From positions 1 through 5,181 of the forward strand of contig JALQUY010000103.1 of the NCBI GenBank assembly GCA_023260615.1: a stretch of DNA of 5,181 nt. The letters run 5' to 3'. The stretch comes from Schleiferiaceae bacterium (GTDB lineage Bacteria; Bacteroidota; Bacteroidia; Flavobacteriales; Schleiferiaceae). Below, piece by piece: positions 1-5,181 of the stretch (within the stretch, counting starts at the first letter, position 1; the number at the start of each line of letters is the position of its first letter). The notes beneath the pieces were generated by a model, which saw only the letters and a program-made list of their open reading frames with translations, was not told where the DNA came from and made no database searches. The translations under genes and the position numbers were made by a program.

Positions 1-3000
1 TTCTGCGGATGAACGCCGTATAGGGACTGGCCGAATCTTGCATCAAGTAGATACCGCTGTATACTTTGTGCGCCGGGCGGGCGGTATCGGGATCCGGGAG
101 GTCGATGACGATGTCCAAGGGGTCGATTTGGGTCGTCGTCATGATCCAATCGGTCTCCAAGGCAGGGCACGAGGTGACGATGTGAATTCGGCCACGAACG
201 GTCAGCATAGGCTCCACAGACTCCATGTTGACAATGCCATAGTACTGGAAATGAGGACTTAAATGGAAACCCGCTTCAGGGAGCAATTCCCCTTGCGCCA
301 CCACGTGGTCCAAACTGTCCACATCGATGCGCCCCATAGGAATGGGCCAAATTTTACCGAGTTCGTCGGTGTATTGGTATTCTCCGGCCCCGAACAGGTC
401 GTTCCGGCCGCGCACCTTGAATTCCGCTTTCTCGATGCGGTGGTAGGCCCCGACGCGGGAAGCCAACAAGGAGGCATTCTTCAAGGGACGCATGTAGGCG
501 GCTTCTTCAATGGTCACGCGACCACTGTCGGGGAAGACGCGTGAATCGGCCACGTCGATGTTGGGCACGCCGTAGGCTTCTAGAATGCTCGGCAAGAGGA
601 AGAATTCGGCACGCTTGGCCAGGAAATTCAGGCCTTCCTGAGATTCCTTGGTGCTGGTCATTCGGGCATCCACCCCGCTACCCTTCTGAATGGAAATCAG
701 CTTCTTCCGAATGTCCCAATCCGCTTGGTTCATGTCAGCTTCATATTCGTTGCGCGGGAAGCTGAGCGTGGCATCTCCTCCGAGGAGCTCAAAATGTCCT
801 TTTTCCTGGGCAAAGTCGACCATGGCGGTGGCGCGTTGCATCTGGAAGCCCCAGGCCAAGTCAGGCGCAGCTCGCACGCGGAAATCGGCCTTTCCGGACT
901 CTAACCATTGGGCATGTAGGCGGATGACGGCCCCCTCTAATTCCGCATCGTTGAAGGCCAAAAGTCCTTTTGCTTCTAGGCTACCGGGCTGGTAGGTGAG
1001 GCGACCGCTGGCAGTCATGGGCCGCTCGGGATACGTAGTAAAGGGCTGGGATAGACTCTGCGACCACCACGTCTTCTGATACGGCAGCCAGTGCATGGAC
1101 GCATCCAAACCGGTGGCCGAAGGATGGCCACCTCCCTTAGGCGGCCCGGCCAAGGCAGCTAAATCATAGGAACCTCGCCCCCGAGCCGAGTCCGGGAAGA
1201 GCACAAACTCCTCGGAATGCCCCCTAGATTTTTGGTAGGCCAGATCGCCATTCAAACGCAAACCAGCCATGGACAGTTGTATGGTTCCCTTGGACGTCCC
1301 CGAACCTTGGTACGCTCGCCAGCCTTCTGGCCCCGTCTCTTCGGTAAATCCGAGGGAATAGTCGCGTTGAACTCGGATATCCTGGCGCTTGACTGGAAAG
1401 ATGCCCGCGGACGTGAAGCTGCCCCCAAAGACCAAACCTTCGGTGGACGTATTGTCTAGCGAGTCAATGGTGAAAGGATCAATATTCACGTAGAAATTGG
1501 ACCGTTTGTACACCCCGCCGTAGGCCTTGTCGTAGTAGATTTTGGCCGGCGCCGCGGATTTAAAGATGGGGTACTCGGGATACCTTAAATAACTCGACTT
1601 GTTGGTCGGATAGTCAATCCAAAGCTCGCCCGAAATGTCTTGGATGGTGTTTCGGACCCGCACCAAAGGACGTGTTCCATCTTCCGCCAAGTCAAAGCTG
1701 GGCACCTTGAAGCGCATACTGTCAATGGCCGGCATGTTGAACATGAAGAGGTCGTAATTAAACTTGTTCTCGCGGCTGTAAAAGGTGAAGCGCCCCGCCT
1801 CTACTCGACCGTCAAAGTCAAAGTTCAATCCCTTGTGAATCAATACTTTCTGCTGTGTGGGAAAGAGGGCCACTTTCTGACTGTCCGACAACGCAATGGT
1901 CTGAACGCCTACCACTTCCATGTCCAAACTCAGCAGGCTCAGACGCGCATTCATGCCCTGTGCCACTTCCGACACAAAGCGAATGACATCGTAGTCGCGC
2001 CGGTTGTCGTGGTCCAGGATGTACTCACTGGTCTTGGGCAGGACGTCGATGACTTTTTTCTCCACGTCGTAGCGCACAAAGCCCTGAACCGCAAGCTCCA
2101 TCATGAAGCGACCACAGGGCTCCAGGGGCATGCCCAAGCCCACCGCCATGTCGTAGAGGCTGATGTTCTCATTGCCAAAGGAGGCGCCCACTTGGTCCAC
2201 TCTGACCAGAGGATTTTCTAGGCTCAAACCTTGCAACGCCGCATAGCGCGCGCTTCGGAAGTACTGGTCCGACTCCAAAATCATGGGCGATCCGCTGCCC
2301 ATGTTCAGACCACCGAGGTAGATGCTCGGTTCCGTCACCTTCCACTGCACTTGATCCAGTTCCATCACCAAATTGTGGTAGCTGTCCACATACGGGGTCA
2401 TCGCCAAGCCTTCATCCGGGCGGTTGATGCGCAAAAGCTGCCCAATGGGGTCGTACTTCACCTCGCTCTTCAGGTGGTAGATGCTGTCCGATTCACCGAG
2501 CCGAATCACCACCTCCGACGTAGGACTTAGCAATTCGTCCGAACGTATCACAAAGCGCTCCGACCGCAACTCCAGCACCTCCGTACTGTCGTAGCTGAAG
2601 GTAAACCGTGCTTTTTCTTCCGCGGAACCCGAGGCGAAAAAGCGCTGCCCAATGATGGAGAAGCCTCCTTTGTAGTCCACGCCTTCGAAGAAATCGTCGA
2701 TTTCGATGTTCTTGTCGTACGCCTCAAAGCGGGGATAGATGGCGTTTTCGGCGGTGTTTCGGGCCGTTAATCGGTCCTCAAAATGACCCAGCGAAAGGAT
2801 GGGAACTGCTTCCCCTATCATGCCTTCTTTCATGAAGGATGAAGTGAATAACTCTACCGAATCCACCTGAATACCAGGCGAATGCAAGTCTGCTTCCCAA
2901 GCTGGAAAGTCCGCGTAGAGCTCTCCAGGGCCAAAGCCAGCCCGCAGCCATTCGACCCGACCTCCGACCGCCTTAAACCGCCCGGTAATGGGATTGTAGA

Positions 3001-3670
3001 GGCCCTCCACATCGACCACCTCGACCGAATCGTTTTTCATGCGGCCGACAAGCCGACCTTCCTTGAATAAAAAAGTGGCCGTGTCCCCGTAGCTCGCCGG
3101 ACTCACTTCGGTCGTGCCATCGAGGTACCACCAGCTCAACTTTCCGTCGTCGTACAAACGAACCGAAAATCCTTCCGCCCCCTCCGTCAAACCCGTGTAG
3201 GTATGCAGAAAGAGCTCCATTTCACTGCGGGAAGCGCGCTTGAATTCGCGCTGAAGTTCTTTGAAGAAGCGGTCGCTTTGGCCTTGTTCGTAGCGTCCCG
3301 CCGGCCAGGACCAGGCCTGAAAGAGGCCCATGAGCTCTAGCCAGGGCTCTACGTTGACCACGCGACGGCGCAGCATCTCGCGGGAAATAGCCATGAAGGT
3401 CTCCCGCTGAACAGGATCCATGTCCCAGTCAGGTGCGTTGAAGTACGGAAGGAATTCGGCCAACTTGGCTTCTGCCTCCTTCTTCCCCATCAGCTCGTTT
3501 AAATGCTTGCTGAAATCTTTGGAAAAAGTCTCCGCATCGTTGCCAAATGCCCGCACCCCCTGCGCCTGTACTTGAGCGACAGAAACTAGAAGGAAGAGTG
3601 TGAAAAAGAAGGAATTAGCCCACTTTGTGAAGGGGACTGCGAATAGCTTACGCGCTGTGGGTATGGTCAT
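1..3670 (-). CDS. Giant secreted beta-rich protein of unknown function, 3' end outside window
   Basis: I translated this frame codon by codon: it is open from the ATG at 3670 to the last complete codon at 2-4, giving 1,223 residues with no stop, so the C-terminus lies outside the window. Residues 1-36 form a signal peptide, so the protein is exported to the periplasm or outer membrane. Residues about 38-163 are charged and look helical. From about 164 onward the chain alternates polar and hydrophobic residues with many Y, F, W, G and D-S turns, typical of long beta-sheet proteins. Landmarks are YNPITGRFKAVGG (225-237), IDYPTNKSS (685-693), IDPFTIDSLD (729-738), FPDS (825-828 and 1046-1049) and AYHRIEKAEF (1075-1084). 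Only two cysteines are visible (519, 1168). I saw no catalytic motif. ATG 3670 is the only start that retains the signal peptide, and it overlaps prmA by 23 bases. From memory it resembles large conserved uncharacterised Bacteroidota proteins; an envelope or OstA/AsmA-like role is only a guess. The gene is certain, the function unknown. Confidence 0.93.
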   Translation of the reverse strand, partial: MTIPTARKLFAVPFTKWANSFFFTLFLLVSVAQVQAQGVRAFGNDAETFSKDFSKHLNELMGKKEAEAKLAEFLPYFNAPDWDMDPVQRETFMAISREMLRRRVVNVEPWLELMGLFQAWSWPAGRYEQGQSDRFFKELQREFKRASRSEMELFLHTYTGLTEGAEGFSVRLYDDGKLSWWYLDGTTEVSPASYGDTATFLFKEGRLVGRMKNDSVEVVDVEGLYNPITGRFKAVGGRVEWLRAGFGPGELYADFPAWEADLHSPGIQVDSVELFTSSFMKEGMIGEAVPILSLGHFEDRLTARNTAENAIYPRFEAYDKNIEIDDFFEGVDYKGGFSIIGQRFFASGSAEEKARFTFSYDSTEVLELRSERFVIRSDELLSPTSEVVIRLGESDSIYHLKSEVKYDPIGQLLRINRPDEGLAMTPYVDSYHNLVMELDQVQWKVTEPSIYLGGLNMGSGSPMILESDQYFRSARYAALQGLSLENPLVRVDQVGASFGNENISLYDMAVGLGMPLEPCGRFMMELAVQGFVRYDVEKKVIDVLPKTSEYILDHDNRRDYDVIRFVSEVAQGMNARLSLLSLDMEVVGVQTIALSDSQKVALFPTQQKVLIHKGLNFDFDGRVEAGRFTFYSRENKFNYDLFMFNMPAIDSMRFKVPSFDLAEDGTRPLVRVRNTIQDISGELWIDYPTNKSSYLRYPEYPIFKSAAPAKIYYDKAYGGVYKRSNFYVNIDPFTIDSLDNTSTEGLVFGGSFTSAGIFPVKRQDIRVQRDYSLGFTEETGPEGWRAYQGSGTSKGTIQLSMAGLRLNGDLAYQKSRGHSEEFVLFPDSARGRGSYDLAALAGPPKGGGHPSATGLDASMHWLPYQKTWWSQSLSQPFTTYPERPMTASGRLTYQPGSLEAKGLLAFNDAELEGAVIRLHAQWLESGKADFRVRAAPDLAWGFQMQRATAMVDFAQEKGHFELLGGDATLSFPRNEYEADMNQADWDIRKKLISIQKGSGVDARMTSTKESQEGLNFLAKRAEFFLLPSILEAYGVPNIDVADSRVFPDSGRVTIEEAAYMRPLKNASLLASRVGAYHRIEKAEFKVRGRNDLFGAGEYQYTDELGKIWPIPMGRIDVDSLDHVVAQGELLPEAGFHLSPHFQYYGIVNMESVEPMLTVRGRIHIVTSCPALETDWIMTTTQIDPLDIVIDLPDPDTARPAHKVYSGIYLMQDSASPYTAFIRR
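491..757 (-). repeat. Possible internal duplication, copy B (protein level, residues 972-1060)
   Basis: This is the partner of residues 427-510. Here a Y-x(3)-M-x(4)-W element (Y976, M980, W985) leads into DIRKKLISIQKG. Next is KESQEGLNFLAKRAEFFL (1008-1025), and then IDVADSRVFPDSGRVTIEEA. The W-to-serine spacing is 25 residues here (W985 to S1010) against 24 in copy A (W443 to S467), and the order of elements is the same. Identity is low, and only a profile comparison could establish homology. Confidence 0.35.
2141..2392 (-). repeat. Possible internal duplication, copy A (protein level, residues 427-510)
   Basis: This stretch of the giant protein shares a sparse pattern with residues 972-1060. 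In copy A, a Y-x(4)-M-x(6)-W element (Y431, M436, W443) is followed by a beta strand (KVTEPSIYLGG). Then comes ESDQYFRSARYAAL (466-479), and finally VRVDQVGASFGNENISLYDMAV (with the V-x-V at 489-491). The match to copy B is by eye, with low identity and similar spacing, so it could also reflect the common texture of beta-rich proteins. Confidence 0.35.
3563..3670 (-). other. Signal peptide of the giant protein
   Basis: Residues 1-36 of the giant protein. The positively charged n-region carries R7, K8 and K16. The hydrophobic core is FFFTLFLLVSVA (21-32). The likely signal peptidase I site is after VQA at residue 36, leaving a mature N-terminus of QG. There is no lipobox cysteine, so this is not a lipoprotein. 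No later in-frame ATG, GTG or TTG precedes the hydrophobic core, which fixes the start at 3670. Export by Sec is inferred from this layout. Confidence 0.85.
3648..3670 (-). promoter_or_regulatory. 23-base prmA / giant-gene overlap, probable translational coupling
   Basis: The ATG of the giant gene lies in another frame within the prmA codons for G-H-D near its C-terminus, and prmA stops (TAA) 23 bases after that ATG begins. No intergenic space exists for a separate leader, and no Shine-Dalgarno lies at a proper distance (an AAGG sits only about 2 bases from the ATG). Ribosomes finishing prmA are therefore the likely source of initiation on the giant gene. The overlap is directly seen; coupling is inferred. 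Confidence 0.6.
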
Positions 3671-4526
3671 GGCCTTGATACACCAAAGTAAGGCGCATCC
3701 AGCCCTCTTTAGAGGCCTCCTTGACCAAGGAATATCCACAGCGTTTTGCACATTCTACGAGGGTCGCCACATCCGCCTGGTAGAAGCCGCTGAGGTCCAA
3801 ACGCGCACCCGGCGCACTCACCGCTGCATAGTGTTTCAAATCCGCGAGCAAGATGTTGCGGTTGATGTTGGCCAGCACCCACTGGTAGGGCCCGGGCTCA
3901 ACTTCCAGGGTGCTTGCATCGCCTGCGTAAATGCGCAGGCGGTCCGCCACCCCGTTGATTTCCGCAATCTCTTGGGCGTTTTCCGCCGCATAGGGGTCGA
4001 TTTCAATGCCCACCGCAGTTGCAGCCCCAGCCTGAATGGCCAAGACGGCCAAAATTCCCGTGCCGCAGCCCATGTCCAGCACGTGCTTTCCTTCCAGCTG
4101 CCCCGATTGCGCAGCCTCCAGAACGGCTTCCATCATCAAATAGGTCGTGGGGTGGTGTCCCGTTCCAAAGGCCATCTTTGGCACCATGTGAATGACGTGC
4201 TTGAAGTCCTCCGGATGGGGCTCCGAATGGAAGGGCGCCTTGACCAACACGTCATTTCCCAAAACCAAAGGCGGAAAATTGGATTCCCATTCCGCATTCC
4301 AATTCTGATGGGCGATTTCCGCGGTGGTCCAGGTCAGCTGGCCCACTTGGCTTGCCATGGGAAAATCCTCGCTGGTCCAATCGCTGTAGTCCTCCTGCAC
4401 GACATAGGCCTTCACGGTCAGACCCTCTTGGGTCACCGACTCCACGGGCAAAGCGTCCAAATCGGCCATCAGCAATTCGGCCGTGACCGCCGAATCGCAG
4501 GAAAAAGTGACTTCTATGTAATTCAC
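3648..4526 (-). CDS. prmA: Ribosomal protein L11 methyltransferase
   Basis: PrmA uses S-adenosylmethionine to methylate ribosomal protein L11 in the cytoplasm. The translation is 292 residues, the usual length for the family. The N-terminal substrate-recognition domain occupies about residues 1-65. NWNAEWESNFPP (75-86) and VKAPFH (95-100) match the linker region of Bacteroidota homologues. PKMAFGTGHHPTT (116-128) is the PrmA signature loop. VLDMGCGTGILAVLA (149-163) is methyltransferase motif I, binding SAM. GIEIDPYAAENA (173-184) contains the acidic residue expected to contact the SAM ribose. LANINRNILLADL (218-230) is the motif IV region. I chose GTG 4526 as the start because family homology begins at MNYIEVTF. 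The in-frame ATG at 4604 would add 26 residues lying mostly inside tpiA. No Shine-Dalgarno is visible. The gene lies 13 bases after tpiA and its stop overlaps the next gene. The C-terminus has a small histidine-rich tail, HDHTHSA. Confidence 0.95.
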   Translation of the reverse strand: MNYIEVTFSCDSAVTAELLMADLDALPVESVTQEGLTVKAYVVQEDYSDWTSEDFPMASQVGQLTWTTAEIAHQNWNAEWESNFPPLVLGNDVLVKAPFHSEPHPEDFKHVIHMVPKMAFGTGHHPTTYLMMEAVLEAAQSGQLEGKHVLDMGCGTGILAVLAIQAGAATAVGIEIDPYAAENAQEIAEINGVADRLRIYAGDASTLEVEPGPYQWVLANINRNILLADLKHYAAVSAPGARLDLSGFYQADVATLVECAKRCGYSLVKEASKEGWMRLTLVYQGHDHTHSA

Positions 4527-4539
4527 TGGGCGTCCGAGG

Positions 4540-5181
4540 TTAGGCGTCGCGCAATTGCTTGACCAGCTGAATAAAATCAGCCGCCACCAAGCTTGCACCG
4601 CCAATCAAACCGCCGTCCACATCCGGCTGAGCAAAAATCTCTTCCGCATTGCTGGGCTTGCAACTTCCACCGTAGAGGATGGGCAATTCTCCCGTTCCAA
4701 ACGTCTCTTTGAGCTGAGTGCGCAAATACGCGTGCATCTCCTGGGCTTGAGCCGGTGTAGCCACCTCCCCGGTACCAATGGCCCAAACGGGCTCGTAGGC
4801 AATGACGCAATCCGTCAAATCTTCCGCGCCCACGCCCTCCAAGGCCGTGTGCAATTGCTTCCACGTGTCCTCCAAATAGGTACCCGCCTTGCGTTGCTCC
4901 AACACTTCCCCCACACAAATGATAGGAATTAGCTGGTGCTTCAAGGCCGATTTCACCTTGGCCGCCACCTCTGCATCGGTCTCACCGAAGTACTGACGAC
5001 GCTCAGAATGGCCCAAAATCACCGCATCCACTTCCGTGTCGCGCAACATAGCCATGGAAATCTCTCCGGTAAAGGCTCCGCCATCCGCCGCATGGCCATT
5101 CTGTGCGGCCACCGCGATGTGCGCGTTCTCCCAAAGGGCATCGACCGTTTGGGGCAGTTGCAAGAAGGGGGGTGAAATCAC
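4540..5181 (-). CDS. tpiA: Triosephosphate isomerase, 5' end outside window
   Basis: This enzyme interconverts dihydroxyacetone phosphate and glyceraldehyde 3-phosphate in glycolysis and gluconeogenesis, in the cytoplasm. The visible 213 residues cover most of the TIM barrel. They include AQNGH (26-30), GAFTGE (35-40), ILGHSERRQYF (55-65) with the catalytic histidine at 58, CVGE (89-92), and AYEPVWAIGTG (128-138) with the catalytic glutamate at 130 and the mobile phosphate-gripping loop 6. YGGSCKP (170-176) and GLIGGASL (191-198) form the phosphate-binding end of the barrel. Family members are about 250 residues, so roughly 35-40 N-terminal residues, including the NWKMN lysine, are beyond the right edge. 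The GTG at 5181 is therefore an internal valine, not the start. The TAA stop at 4540-4542 lies 13 bases before prmA, suggesting one transcript. No active-site residue visible here is altered. Confidence 0.96.
   Translation of the reverse strand: MISPPFLQLPQTVDALWENAHIAVAAQNGHAADGGAFTGEISMAMLRDTEVDAVILGHSERRQYFGETDAEVAAKVKSALKHQLIPIICVGEVLEQRKAGTYLEDTWKQLHTALEGVGAEDLTDCVIAYEPVWAIGTGEVATPAQAQEMHAYLRTQLKETFGTGELPILYGGSCKPSNAEEIFAQPDVDGGLIGGASLVAADFIQLVKQLRDA

Noticed and set aside
1640..2221. Plus-strand open frame of 193 codons, and smaller plus-strand frames from 38 to 3070
   Set aside because: All lie antisense to the giant gene, whose frame is open throughout. Their histidine- and valine-rich composition is that of shadow frames.
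3684..3691. TTACTTTG on the minus strand, resembling the Bacteroidota -7 promoter element, just upstream of the giant gene's ATG
   Set aside because: It lies within prmA coding sequence, has one mismatch to TAnnTTTG, and has no TTTG-type -33 element at the right distance. Too weak to call.
3719..3730. Small inverted repeat CCTTG-AC-CAAGG
   Set aside because: Five-base arms with a two-base loop inside prmA codons and no U-tract. It is too short for a terminator and probably chance.
3600..4562. Plus-strand open frame of 320 codons opposite prmA
   Set aside because: Its translation has no recognisable family features and is rich in H, R, Q and G, as expected of the antisense of a coding gene. 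The minus-strand frame is clearly PrmA.
4577..4918. Minus-strand frame of 113 codons overlapping tpiA
   Set aside because: It is glycine-rich nonsense in a shifted frame of tpiA, which is unmistakable by its catalytic motifs.

Overview
The window is coding on the minus strand from end to end. It reads like a piece of a Bacteroidota chromosome, probably order Flavobacteriales. The reasons are the PrmA variant (NWNAEWESNF followed by PKMAFGTGHHPTT, rather than the proteobacterial GLAFGTGTHPTT form), the tpiA-prmA gene pair familiar from that group, the lack of Shine-Dalgarno sequences at both visible starts, and a very large secreted protein of a style I associate with Bacteroidota. Base composition looks moderately GC-rich throughout, with no patch that looks foreign. 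The taxonomic call is inference.

Read in the direction of transcription (right to left), three genes follow one another with almost no spacing. First is tpiA (4540-5181), triosephosphate isomerase, cut at its 5' end by the window edge. After 13 bases comes prmA (3648-4526), the methyltransferase that modifies ribosomal protein L11. Its last 23 bases overlap the start of a giant gene (1-3670), open for 1,223 codons and still open at the left edge. The giant gene encodes a signal peptide, a short helical region, and then about a thousand residues of beta-rich sequence. I cannot name its function.

The spacing indicates a single transcript with translational coupling from prmA into the giant gene. 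The first two genes are housekeeping (glycolysis and ribosome modification), and no functional link to the exported protein is evident, so the arrangement may reflect co-transcription only. There is no room for RNA genes, mobile elements, CRISPR or intergenic regulatory regions, and I saw none. The point of interest is the giant protein: its secretion, its repetitive beta architecture, a possible old internal duplication, and its overlap with prmA.
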